DNA of 18,882 bases from JAPLGE01 sp964355545 (GTDB lineage Bacteria > Bipolaricaulota > Bipolaricaulia > UBA7950 > UBA9294): NCBI GenBank assembly GCA_964355545.1, contig CAYHEK010000026.1, forward strand, positions 1 through 18,882, written 5' to 3'. Below the pieces are notes generated by a model, which saw only the letters and a list, made by a program, of their open reading frames with translations, was not told where the DNA came from and searched no databases. The translations under genes were made by a program, and so were the position numbers. Positions within the stretch are counted from its first letter, which is position 1. Every line of letters begins with the position of its first letter. This document shows, one piece after another, positions 1 through 7,489 of this stretch.

Positions 1-12
1 ATCAGCCAGCGC

Positions 13-27
13 AGGGGACGCTCCCCT
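13..27 (-). terminator. Stem-loop downstream of the AbrB-PhoU gene
   Basis: A perfect inverted repeat, AGGGGA-CGC-TCCCCT, forms a six-pair stem with a three-base loop about 30 bases past the stop codon of the leftward AbrB-PhoU gene. There is no uridine run after it on the minus strand, so it is not a canonical intrinsic terminator. It may be a weak terminator or 3' end stabiliser, or belong to whatever lies left of the window. Confidence 0.25.
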
Positions 28-59
28 TCTGAGTCAGGGGCCCTCGGCGGCGGTGCGCA

Positions 60-1058
60 CTACCGCGCGGAGCGGAGGGCCGCTCGGGCGTCGAGGGCGT
101 TCTCGGCGATGTTGGACCCATACTCCCGCACCCGCAGGAGGCTGTCCATCACAAGGCTGATCGGGTGTGCGCTCTCCGGCTGATCGGTCGAGGCGGTCGC
201 TCGCGCCATCTCCACGAGGCGCGTGCTCAGAGCCTTCTCCTCGAGGACGCCGTTTGCCTTCCCCTCGTCCAGCCCCTCGAACGCCTCCACGGCTTGGGCG
301 AGGATGAGGGAGGAGGCCCTGGCCAGGTCCGTCACTTTCTCCACCACGCCCTCCTTCAGCGGGCCGGCCAGGGTGAGGGCCGCCTGGGAGACCTTGGCAG
401 CGTGGTCCGCTACGCGCTCGAGCTGGTCGGCGACGGTGTGGACGTGGAGGAACTGGAGGCGCGAGAGCTCGACCTCCCGCTCCACCAGGAGGTCGCGGAG
501 GAGGAGGCCGAACTGCCGTGCCACGAGGAGGACGAGGCGGTCCACGTCCCCGTCCCGCTCCACCACATCGCGGGCGAGCTCAAGGTCGCGGTGAACGAAG
601 GCGAAAACCGCGTCGGTGAGCATCGCTTGTGTCATGTCGAAGATCCGGTGGAGGGTTCGCTGAACGGGGAACTCCCGCATATTGATGAGGGAGTGGAGGA
701 CGACCGTCCCTTGCGTCTCCTCGAAGATCTCAAGGCCAATGAGCCCCTGCGCGATCTCGCGCACCATCCGCCTCTGCTCGGGGCCGATTCGCTCCCCGGT
801 CACCTCGATCACGTCGTAGCCTGCGATGTAGCGGGAGATGACCGCGCGCTGGAGGCGGTCGTAGTCCTGCCCGTCAACGACGATCGCCGAGCGGTTCTGT
901 TCCCGGACCTTCTCCGGGATGAGGACGAGGGCGCCCGAATCGTTCGGGACGAGGGTCACCACCACACCGGTGGTGACCTCGAACTCCTCCGCCCACTCCT
1001 TGGGAAGGGTGACGAGGTACGTCCCCCCGCCCGTGACCTGAACCTTCCGCTGATACAC
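60..1058 (-). CDS. AbrB-domain / PhoU-domain regulatory protein
   Basis: The protein has 332 residues from the GTG at 1058. The N-terminus (about 1-50) is a SpoVT/AbrB-type DNA-binding fold with KVQVTGGGTYLVTLPKEWA. Residues about 130-330 are helical with two PhoU-like repeats, including the acidic ERDGDVDRL (167-175), DQLERVADHA (211-220) and REYGSNIAENALD (311-323) segments. PhoU domains bind metal clusters and tune phosphate uptake or signalling; the AbrB-PhoU combination is known best from archaea as a putative phosphate uptake regulator. The frame stays open further upstream and offers an ATG at 1085, but I prefer GTG 1058: a GGAGG lies seven bases before it, the family normally starts just before this RKVQ segment, and a promoter -10 box covers the ATG. 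No pst genes are nearby, so the phosphate role is from family knowledge only. It is divergent from gltX. Confidence 0.85.
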   Translation of the reverse strand: MYQRKVQVTGGGTYLVTLPKEWAEEFEVTTGVVVTLVPNDSGALVLIPEKVREQNRSAIVVDGQDYDRLQRAVISRYIAGYDVIEVTGERIGPEQRRMVREIAQGLIGLEIFEETQGTVVLHSLINMREFPVQRTLHRIFDMTQAMLTDAVFAFVHRDLELARDVVERDGDVDRLVLLVARQFGLLLRDLLVEREVELSRLQFLHVHTVADQLERVADHAAKVSQAALTLAGPLKEGVVEKVTDLARASSLILAQAVEAFEGLDEGKANGVLEEKALSTRLVEMARATASTDQPESAHPISLVMDSLLRVREYGSNIAENALDARAALRSAR

Positions 1059-1083
1059 CTCCGCTCCTCCGTAACCGAAGACC

Positions 1084-1112
1084 ATTCTATAGATCTCTCC
1101 AAGGCCGGTCAA
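1084..1112 (-). promoter_or_regulatory. Sigma70-like promoter of the AbrB-PhoU gene
   Basis: On the minus strand TTGACC (1112-1107) is followed by exactly 17 bases and TAGAAT (1089-1084). Both boxes are close to the sigma70 consensus. Transcription would begin near 1077, giving a leader of about 20 bases ahead of the GTG at 1058 and leaving the ATG at 1085 inside the promoter. Confidence 0.6.
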
Positions 1113-1189
1113 CACGCGTTCCCGCGGCGCATGACCTCCGCGAGCGGGAGCGCAGACGATCCAACCCAGACGGGCCCACTGCGTTCGAG

Positions 1190-1195
1190 TAGAAT
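1190..1195 (+). promoter_or_regulatory. gltX: Possible -10 box for the gltX operon
   Basis: TAGAAT lies 34 bases ahead of the gltX start, the same hexamer used by two clearer promoters in this window. I see no convincing -35 box 16-18 bases upstream, so this is a weak call resting on position and the -10 match only. Confidence 0.3.
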
Positions 1196-1229
1196 CCTGA
1201 GACAGGTCAACGTTGCAAGGGAGAATAGG

Positions 1230-2519
1230 ATGATTCGAGTGCGGTTCGCCCCGAGTCCGACCGGCTACCTTCACGTCGGCGGGGCGCGGACGGCCCTGTT
1301 CAACTGGCTCTTCGCGCGCCACTACAAGGGGGCGTTCATCCTGCGCATCGAGGACACCGACCAGACCCGCTCCACCCAGGAGTCGATCGATCAGATCGTC
1401 GAGGCGATGCGCTGGCTCGGCCTCGATTGGGACGAGTACTACCGCCAGACGGAACGGACCGCGGCGCACGAGAAAAGAGCGCAGGAGCTCCTCGACCGCG
1501 GGCTCGCCTACGAACAGGAGGGGGCGTGGTGGTTCCGCGTCCCGAAGGAGGGAGGGACCTCCTTCCACGACGATATCCTCGGAGACATCGCCTTCCAGAA
1601 TGAGCTCCTGAAGGACTTCGCCATTCGCCGCTCGGACGGGACCTTCGTCTACAACTTCGCGGTCGTGGTGGACGACGCGGACATGGGGATCACTCACGTC
1701 ATCCGTGGCGATGACCACGTGAACAACACACCCAAGCAGGTCCTCCTCTACCGGGCTCTCGGACGGCCCCTGCCGCGCTTCGCCCACCTTCCGATGATCC
1801 TCGGCCAGGACCGTACGCGCCTCTCCAAGCGCCACGGCGACACATCGGTCCTCGACTACCGGCGCCGCGGGCTCCTCCCGGAGGCGATGGTGAACTTCCT
1901 GGCGCGCCTGGGCTGGTCGCACGGGGATCAGGAGGTCTTCACCCGCGACGAGCTCGTCTCTCTCTTCACCCTGGAGAGCGTGGGAAGCTCCTCGGCCGTC
2001 TTTGACGAGGCGAAGCTTCGCTGGCTAAACCACGAACACCTGAAGGCGGCCGACCCGCAGCGGCTTGCCAGGGAGGTGCAGCCGTTCGTCCTCGAGAGGG
2101 GCGAGGTGAGTGAGGCGATGTGGAACGAGGCGGGGGAGGAGCGGCTCGCCCGCGGGGTCGTCCTCCTGCGCGACCGCTGCGAGACTCTACCTGACCTGGC
2201 CGAGGTGATGACGATCCTCTTCCCCGTTTCGCTCAAGGTGGAAGAGGGAGTCCCTCTCGACGCAGCGAAGAAGGAGCTCGTCCGCGCGATCATCGATGCC
2301 TTGGAGGGACTCGATCCCTTCACCCAAAAGAGCGTGGAACAGGCGATGCGCGAGGCCCTCGCGGCGCGCGGTGCGGCGCTCAAGGACGTCGCCCACGCCT
2401 GTCGGGTGGCGGTCACCGGACGGGGGGTCGGCCCGAGCCTGTTTGAGATTCTCTCCGTCGTCGGCCGCGACCTCGTCCTCGCGCGCCTGCGCGGCCTCGT
2501 GGGCGCGGAGAAGATGTGA
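1230..2519 (+). CDS. gltX: Glutamyl-tRNA synthetase
   Basis: This class I aminoacyl-tRNA synthetase charges tRNA(Glu) with glutamate in the cytoplasm. The 429-residue protein opens with VRFAPSPTGYLHVGGARTAL (HIGH-type motif at 15-18), then LRIEDTDQTRS (38-48), VIRGDDHVNNTPKQ (157-170) and the KMSKS-equivalent RLSKRHGD (197-204). The C-terminal anticodon-binding domain is present but compact: the whole protein is some 40 residues shorter than typical bacterial enzymes. The zinc-binding cysteines seen in E. coli GluRS at about 98-127 are absent. The ATG at 1230 follows an AAGGGAGA ribosome site. Whether it is discriminating or also charges tRNA(Gln) cannot be told here. It heads a block of five overlapping genes; its stop overlaps the next start. 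Confidence 0.97.
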   Translation: MIRVRFAPSPTGYLHVGGARTALFNWLFARHYKGAFILRIEDTDQTRSTQESIDQIVEAMRWLGLDWDEYYRQTERTAAHEKRAQELLDRGLAYEQEGAWWFRVPKEGGTSFHDDILGDIAFQNELLKDFAIRRSDGTFVYNFAVVVDDADMGITHVIRGDDHVNNTPKQVLLYRALGRPLPRFAHLPMILGQDRTRLSKRHGDTSVLDYRRRGLLPEAMVNFLARLGWSHGDQEVFTRDELVSLFTLESVGSSSAVFDEAKLRWLNHEHLKAADPQRLAREVQPFVLERGEVSEAMWNEAGEERLARGVVLLRDRCETLPDLAEVMTILFPVSLKVEEGVPLDAAKKELVRAIIDALEGLDPFTQKSVEQAMREALAARGAALKDVAHACRVAVTGRGVGPSLFEILSVVGRDLVLARLRGLVGAEKM

Positions 2520-3661
2520 TGCAAAGAGCCCTCACGGCCGCGGCCCTCCTCCTTCTCTCCTCGCCGCTCCTTGCCGCGACGGCCGACCTCCGCTACGTCG
2601 ATGGGATCGCGGACCTCACCGGGTCCTGCTTCCTGCGAACGACCCGGCTCTCCGCGGAACGGCCGGAGGGCCTGACCGAGCCCGCCTATCGGGGAGAGCC
2701 CCTGTACGGGACCCTCCCCCTCGTCGGGGAGGGCTTCCCCGTCGTCCTCGATCGAGGCGCGGAGGGCGGCCCGATCGTCTACGTAGACCCTGACCGAAGC
2801 GGGGACCTCGTCGAAGTCGCGTGGGAGGCCAGGCGCTGGGACGGGAAGTACTTGGGAAGCGCCTTCCTTGAGCTCTCCTACGGCGAGGGAGAACGTTCGC
2901 CCTACCGGGTCTTCCTCCTGTGGGATCCTCTCTACCCGACCGTCCTCGTCTACTGTCGCGACGGCCGCCGGGAGGGCGAGATCTCGCTCGACGGGGTGAC
3001 CTATCGCCTCGCGGTGATCGACGAGGACACCGACGGCCGCTACGACGACCTCGCGGAGGGGAGCGTGTACCTCGACCTCGACCAGGACGGCGTGCTTCTC
3101 GCGAGCGACGATTCGCACGAGTACTACCGGCTCGACGAACCGTTCAACCTCCACGGGACCGTCTACGAGGTGATCTCCCTCGCCCGCGACGGATCCTCGA
3201 TCACGATCGAGCAAAGCGCGACGTGGGTCGAGGAGAAGCCGCCCCTCGAGCCAGGCAACCCCGCGCCCGCCTTCGCCGGGGTCGGTGTGAATGGCGAAGA
3301 AACCTCACTTGCCTCGTTGCGCGGCCGCGTCGTCCTCCTTGACTTCTGGGCGAGTTGGTGCGTGCCCTGTCTCGTCGAGATTCCCGTCATGAAGGAGATC
3401 GCGACCCGCTTCGCCGAGAAGGGGCTCGTCGTCCTGGGGATCAACGCGGACCTCGACGAGGGCTCGTTCCTCGAGGCATTCGACCTCTACGAACTCCCCT
3501 ACCCCCAGATCTACGACGGAAAGGAGGGCGCGATCGCCGCGCTCTATCGGATCTTTGGGATCCCCATGACCTACCTCATCGACCAGGATGGGACGATCCG
3601 CGGAAAGGGCCTGCGCGGAGAGGACCTCGTGCAGGCCCTGGAAGAACTCTTCAAGGAATGA
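2519..3661 (+). CDS. Secreted TlpA-like thioredoxin-fold protein
   Basis: The protein has 380 residues from the ATG at 2519, eight bases after GGAG; a GTG at 2516 is an alternative. Residues 1-21 are a signal peptide (hydrophobic, ending LAA), so the protein is extracytoplasmic. Residues about 25-235 form an N-terminal domain with Asp-rich, Ca-loop-like stretches DEDTDGRYDDL (168-178) and DLDQDG (186-191). Residues 245-380 are a TlpA/AhpC-type thioredoxin domain with WASWCVPC (active cysteines 281 and 284) and the cis-proline GIPMTYLI (P349). TlpA-like proteins reduce disulfides, for instance in cytochrome c or cupredoxin maturation. The start overlaps the gltX stop and the stop overlaps the next start (ATGA), so translation is coupled to a membrane thioredoxin protein and a polyferredoxin. 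The substrate is unknown. Confidence 0.88.
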   Translation: MQRALTAAALLLLSSPLLAATADLRYVDGIADLTGSCFLRTTRLSAERPEGLTEPAYRGEPLYGTLPLVGEGFPVVLDRGAEGGPIVYVDPDRSGDLVEVAWEARRWDGKYLGSAFLELSYGEGERSPYRVFLLWDPLYPTVLVYCRDGRREGEISLDGVTYRLAVIDEDTDGRYDDLAEGSVYLDLDQDGVLLASDDSHEYYRLDEPFNLHGTVYEVISLARDGSSITIEQSATWVEEKPPLEPGNPAPAFAGVGVNGEETSLASLRGRVVLLDFWASWCVPCLVEIPVMKEIATRFAEKGLVVLGINADLDEGSFLEAFDLYELPYPQIYDGKEGAIAALYRIFGIPMTYLIDQDGTIRGKGLRGEDLVQALEELFKE

Positions 3662-4644
3662 GGACGGCCCTTTTCCTTGCCTTGGTTTGTTTTCTTGTCG
3701 CGTCCTTCGTCACGTCTGGCGAGGAGAGGATCCTCACGATCCGGACGGATCCTGAGGTCCTGGGGATCGCCCCCGGTGGACGCGCCGCGTTCCGGCTTCT
3801 CTTGGAGAATGGATCTCTTTATGAGGTAGAGAAGATCGAGATCGCGTTTAGGAACGTGGAAGGGCTCTTGGTCAGGCCGAGCGAGGCGGCTCGCAAGCGG
3901 CTCCACCCCTTCACCACGGCCGCGATCGGCTTCTCCCTCACCGCCCTTCCCACGCTCGAGACGAGAGGGTCCCCGCTTCTCGTTAAGGCGATCTACAGCT
4001 ACTGCATCGGGACCGAGTGCTTCCAGGAGGAGCTTTCGATTGCGGTCTCCGTGGAGGAGGGTCTCGTCGGCACCCTTCCTCGTGCGGTCAAGGGATCCGC
4101 GCCATGGCACCTCGTCTTTCCCACCGCAGGGGGCGTCCTCTTCCTTGCGATCCTCATCCTCGGGCGGCTGCGCGGCTTCTCTTTCTGGACGTACGGGGCG
4201 CTTATTCTCCTCATCGCGTCTGCCCTCGCCTACGGCGTCCTCCTCCGGCAGCCCAGGCAGGCGCAGGGGATCGCCTCGGTCCTGTGCACCTCCTGCGTCG
4301 GGATCGAGGAGACCCGCCAAGAGGAGCCTCGCCTCTCCGCGCAGGGGGCCGCCGCTCTCTCGCGGCTCGGGAGGGATGTGGAGCTCCTCGTCTTCTACGC
4401 GCCGTGGTGCCAATCCTGTCCCTACGTCGAGGCCCTCGTTGAGGAGATGGCGAAGGCGACCGAGCACCTCGTCTACCGGTTCGTGAACGTGGACGAGGAG
4501 CGCGGACTCGCCCTCGCGCACGGGGTCGTCTCCTCCGGACGGACGGTCGTCCCGGCCGTCCTCCGCGTTGACACGGGCCTTGTGATCTTCGGGGTGGAGG
4601 ACCTCGAGGCGCGCCTCCTTGGGCTCCTCGGGCTTGTGCCATGA
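3658..4644 (+). CDS. Membrane-anchored thioredoxin-like protein with three Cys pairs
   Basis: The protein has 328 residues. The N-terminus (1-20) is a signal peptide or anchor. Residues about 25-145 resemble an extracytoplasmic immunoglobulin-like domain holding C116 and C121 in YCIGTEC. Two membrane helices follow (about 152-169 and 177-195) with a basic RLRG turn that should face the cytoplasm, so the C-terminal half is again outside. It carries CTSC (210-213) and a thioredoxin domain (about 240-328) with FYAPWCQSC (C251, C254) and a VVPA cis-proline (P299). The arrangement suggests disulfide exchange between its own cysteine pairs and a partner, most likely the TlpA-like protein upstream or the iron-sulfur protein downstream. 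The ATG start overlaps the previous stop by four bases and its stop overlaps the next gene likewise. I know no named family for the full architecture. Confidence 0.85.
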   Translation: MRTALFLALVCFLVASFVTSGEERILTIRTDPEVLGIAPGGRAAFRLLLENGSLYEVEKIEIAFRNVEGLLVRPSEAARKRLHPFTTAAIGFSLTALPTLETRGSPLLVKAIYSYCIGTECFQEELSIAVSVEEGLVGTLPRAVKGSAPWHLVFPTAGGVLFLAILILGRLRGFSFWTYGALILLIASALAYGVLLRQPRQAQGIASVLCTSCVGIEETRQEEPRLSAQGAAALSRLGRDVELLVFYAPWCQSCPYVEALVEEMAKATEHLVYRFVNVDEERGLALAHGVVSSGRTVVPAVLRVDTGLVIFGVEDLEARLLGLLGLVP

Positions 4645-5411
4645 AGCTTTCGCACGTGCGGCGGATGAGTCAGGGAGGAGGCCTCCTCCTAGGCCTCTTC
4701 GGGGTCACGGGGGTCGGGATGACCCACATCCTCTTCCCCGGGCTTCACTGCTACGCCTGTCCGCTTGCGATCACGATCTGCCCGATCGGCCTCTTGCAGA
4801 ACCTCGTCATCTTCGGCACGGTCCCCTACTTCTTCTTCGCTTCGGTCGCCGTGTACGGCCTCGTCGCCGGGAGGGGGTTCTGCGGCTGGTTCTGTCCGTT
4901 CGGGACCCTGAACGACCTTCTTTCCTTCAGGAAACGGCGCATCCGGAAGGCCCTCTCCTACTCCAAGTTCGCCGTCCTTGTTGCCACCGTCCTCCTCGCG
5001 TGGACCCTCGCCGACACGATCTTCTGCAAGCTCTGTCCGGCCGCCTCCCTCGAGGCCTCCCTCCCCTACCTCTTCCTCGGGGTCGCCCGCGTGAACCGCC
5101 CCTTCCTCGTCCACATGGGAACCCTCGCCGGAACCCTCGTCGGGATGGTCTTCGTCGCCCGCTTCTGGTGCCGCTACCTCTGTCCCATGGGGGCCCTCCT
5201 CGGCCTCTTCAACCGGGCGAGCCTCCTTCACCTTGCGCTCGAGAAGGGCCGCTGCTCCGGGTGCGAGCGCTGCGCGCCGGCCTGCCCGATGGGCCTCTCC
5301 CCGCACGAGGACTACGACGACCACAACTGCATCAAGTGCGGGGCCTGCGCGGAGGCCTGTTCCATCGGTGCCCTAACCCTGCGTTTCTCGGCGAAGAGGA
5401 GGAAGCCGTGA
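4641..5411 (+). CDS. NapH/MauN-like membrane polyferredoxin
   Basis: The protein has 256 residues with about four to five membrane helices. It holds the NapH/FixG-type paired motifs CGWFCPFG (81-88) and CRYLCPMG (177-184), plus HCYACPLAITICP (36-48) and CKLCP (129-133). Two classical 4Fe-4S ferredoxin sites lie at the C-terminus: CSGCERCAPACP (205-216) and CIKCGACAEACS (230-241). The family passes electrons between quinone or cytoplasmic donors and periplasmic acceptors. No nap, nos or mau genes are beside it; instead two extracytoplasmic thioredoxin-fold proteins precede it with overlapping reading frames, so it may feed electrons to, or take them from, that thiol system. This partnership is inference. 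Its stop overlaps the GTG of uppP. Confidence 0.9.
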   Translation: MKLSHVRRMSQGGGLLLGLFGVTGVGMTHILFPGLHCYACPLAITICPIGLLQNLVIFGTVPYFFFASVAVYGLVAGRGFCGWFCPFGTLNDLLSFRKRRIRKALSYSKFAVLVATVLLAWTLADTIFCKLCPAASLEASLPYLFLGVARVNRPFLVHMGTLAGTLVGMVFVARFWCRYLCPMGALLGLFNRASLLHLALEKGRCSGCERCAPACPMGLSPHEDYDDHNCIKCGACAEACSIGALTLRFSAKRRKP

Positions 5412-6193
5412 TCCGCTACGTCCTCCTCGGGATCGTCCAGGGGTTGACCGAGTTCCTCCCCGTGTCGAGCTCCGGCCACCTCGTCCTCCTGGAGAAAGTC
5501 CTCGGGTTCGACCCGCCGGGGGTGCTCCTTGAGCTCCTCCTTCACCTGGGGACCCTGGTTGCGGTCCTCGTCCTCTTCCGCCGCGATATCTGGCGGCTCG
5601 CGCGCTCCCTCGTCCGGAAGGACGAGGTTCGAGGCCGTCGTGAGCTCCTCCTCCTCGCCCTGGGGACGACCCCGATCGTCCTCCTCGGCCTCCTCCTTCG
5701 GCGGGCGGTCGTCGCTGCCTTTTCGTCTTTGCTTCTCGTCGGGGTCTGCCTGTTGGTCACGGGAGGGATTCTTCTCCTCGCTGGCCGGGCCGCCCGTCGC
5801 GCCCGACGCTCGGCGCCTCGACTCGGCGATTCGCTCCTCATCGGGGTCGCTCAAGGGGCGGCGCTCCTCCCCGGGATCTCGCGCAGCGGGGCGACCATCG
5901 CGAGCGGGATCCTTCTTGGGATCGAGGCACAAGCCGCGGCGCGCTTCTCCTTCCTCCTCTCCATCCCCGCGATCCTCGGCGCGGGGATCCTCGAGCTCCC
6001 CGAAGGGCTCCGCGCCGGCGCGGGTGCGAGCGGCTGGCCGGCCCTCCTTGTCGCGACGCTCGTAGCAGCGGCCGTCGCAGGGGGTGCCATCAAAGGGCTC
6101 TTGGCCCTCCTTGCGCGTGGGAAGCTCGGATGGTTTGGAGTGTACTGTTTGGCCATCGGCCTCGTCGCAACCCTATACGCTACTCTCCGTTAG
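5408..6193 (+). CDS. uppP: Undecaprenyl-diphosphatase
   Basis: This integral membrane enzyme (UppP/BacA) dephosphorylates undecaprenyl diphosphate to recycle the lipid carrier of peptidoglycan and other envelope polymers. The 261-residue protein, about the usual length, carries both signature regions: QGLTEFLPVSSSGH (11-24, with the acidic E15 and the serine-rich turn) and PGISRSGAT (155-163, with R159). The rest is a run of hydrophobic helices. The start is a GTG overlapping the previous stop (GTGA), so it is the last gene of the overlapping five-gene block. Its gene order with the redox proteins is probably expression convenience rather than shared function. Confidence 0.96.
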   Translation: MIRYVLLGIVQGLTEFLPVSSSGHLVLLEKVLGFDPPGVLLELLLHLGTLVAVLVLFRRDIWRLARSLVRKDEVRGRRELLLLALGTTPIVLLGLLLRRAVVAAFSSLLLVGVCLLVTGGILLLAGRAARRARRSAPRLGDSLLIGVAQGAALLPGISRSGATIASGILLGIEAQAAARFSFLLSIPAILGAGILELPEGLRAGAGASGWPALLVATLVAAAVAGGAIKGLLALLARGKLGWFGVYCLAIGLVATLYATLR

Positions 6194-6223
6194 ACCCGCG
6201 TGGAAGGCGAGGGAGAGGACGCT

Positions 6224-7474
6224 CTAGCGAGAGGAGAGGGCGAAGGTGTACGCAAGCGTCGTGAGAAGGATGGTGAGCCCGATCGCAAGAAGAACGGCGA
6301 GGACGTTCCCGGGCGAGGGCCCTGGAGCGGCCTCGTGCGGCAGGACGGCGTACGCCGCGATGTCGTAGGCGAGCGGCTCGTCAGGCCGGTCCGGGTCCTC
6401 CACCCACACCTCCCACACCCACGTCCCCGTCCCGGCTTGGGCGAGGACGGTCTCGTTCCACTCCCAGTTTTTGTCCTCGGACCGACGCGCCTGCGGGTAG
6501 ACGCTCTTCTTCGTCTCGGAGTAGCCGATCGGGTCGGTCGGGAGGGAGTCCTGGGTCGGGTAGTGGGCGTAGAAGATCCTCCCCTGAGGGTCTATCACGC
6601 GCGCGAAGAGAAGGAGCTCCTTCTCGCTCCCCGCGACGTGGACGAGGCGCCGCTGGAGATCCCCTTCGCGGAAGGGCCCCTCGGGCGCGAAGATCACCTC
6701 CAAGCGCACCCGCGGCCGAGGAGCGGTCGGGACCGGCCCGGAGACGACCACGAACCGGTCGATGACGTAACTCCCGAAGACCCCCTGAGCGAGGGTTGTC
6801 GTCACCCCCTCGCGGCTCCTCGAGTCGCGGTTGTAGGGATCGACGATTGAGTAGGTCGTCCCCGACTTCCCCGTGATCACCACCCAGTGGCAGTCCTCGG
6901 TCTTCGTCACGCTCCCGTGGCAGTAGGCCCCCCAGTGGACCCCGGCGACGACCGGGTGACCCTCACCGAGGGCCTGATCGATCGTCCGGCGTGAGACGGC
7001 GTCGAGTCCGGAGGCACTTGCGTTCTCGTAAGTGGAGATCGAGATCTCGCGCGGGAGGTTCTCCCATTCCAGGCAGCAGTTCCCGACACGGTCTTGAACG
7101 CAGTGGCCATACCCGCCGTGGGTCCGCAGCCAATCGTTTAAGATCCCCGGGTCCATCCCCCGCCTTGGCTTCCTCGTGGAGGAGGACGCGGCCGGAATGA
7201 AAAGCTCGATCTGGTAGTAGTCGAGGACCATGGCGAAGCAGGTGACGAGGCATCCGGCGTTTGCGATGCGGTCCGGACAGCCGGCCGTCCCCATGGCGAA
7301 CCCTCCCCAGCTCCCAGGAAGGTCCCGCAACGCCTGGTTGAAGCTCGAAAGGGTTATCGGAAACGCCGTCTCCTCTCCCAGAGACGGAGAGGGAAGAAGG
7401 ACCAGGAAGGAACCCGCGAGGAGGAGGGCGGTCCACCTCCCAGCGCCCGGCGTCCTTCCCTGTCGACGGTTCAT
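6224..7474 (-). CDS. Secreted, C-terminally anchored C39-like cysteine peptidase
   Basis: The protein has 416 residues from the ATG at 7474; a GTG at 7480 would add two residues, and neither start has a clear ribosome site. Residues 1-34 form a signal peptide (Arg-rich, then LLLAGSFLVLL). Residues about 38-245 match the peptidase C39-like/papain-like fold: the catalytic Cys is in AGCLVTCFAMVLDYY (C75), His in DCHWVVITG (H196) and Asp in IVDPYN (D212). Several extra cysteines (66, 79, 125, 133, 134, 185, 195) suggest disulfides. Residues 255-380 look like a beta-rich domain, followed by one membrane helix (about 389-411) and a short tail. The enzyme should act outside the cytoplasm while tethered to the membrane. 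No bacteriocin or ABC exporter gene is nearby, so a peptide-leader-cleaving role is unlikely. It lies 15 bases behind the FAD dehydrogenase gene. Confidence 0.8.
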   Translation of the reverse strand: MNRRQGRTPGAGRWTALLLAGSFLVLLPSPSLGEETAFPITLSSFNQALRDLPGSWGGFAMGTAGCPDRIANAGCLVTCFAMVLDYYQIELFIPAASSSTRKPRRGMDPGILNDWLRTHGGYGHCVQDRVGNCCLEWENLPREISISTYENASASGLDAVSRRTIDQALGEGHPVVAGVHWGAYCHGSVTKTEDCHWVVITGKSGTTYSIVDPYNRDSRSREGVTTTLAQGVFGSYVIDRFVVVSGPVPTAPRPRVRLEVIFAPEGPFREGDLQRRLVHVAGSEKELLLFARVIDPQGRIFYAHYPTQDSLPTDPIGYSETKKSVYPQARRSEDKNWEWNETVLAQAGTGTWVWEVWVEDPDRPDEPLAYDIAAYAVLPHEAAPGPSPGNVLAVLLAIGLTILLTTLAYTFALSSR

Positions 7475-7489
7475 CCTCACGGGAAGGGA

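Noticed and set aside
165..1229. In-frame extension upstream of gltX
   Set aside because: The open frame continues left but is antisense to the AbrB-PhoU gene and has no synthetase-like residues. The ATG at 1230 with its ribosome site gives the standard N-terminus.
1086..1922. In-frame extension upstream of the AbrB-PhoU gene
   Set aside because: It overlaps gltX on the opposite strand and crosses a promoter. The sequence before the AbrB domain is compositionally a shadow frame.
1928..3214. Long open frame of 428 codons on the minus strand
   Set aside because: It lies antisense to gltX and the TlpA-like gene, whose motifs are unmistakable. The translation is low-complexity (Arg, Gly, Glu, Ser rich), as expected of shadow frames in GC-rich DNA.
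3571..4521. Open frame of 316 codons on the minus strand
   Set aside because: It is antisense to the membrane thioredoxin gene and consists mainly of charged low-complexity residues.
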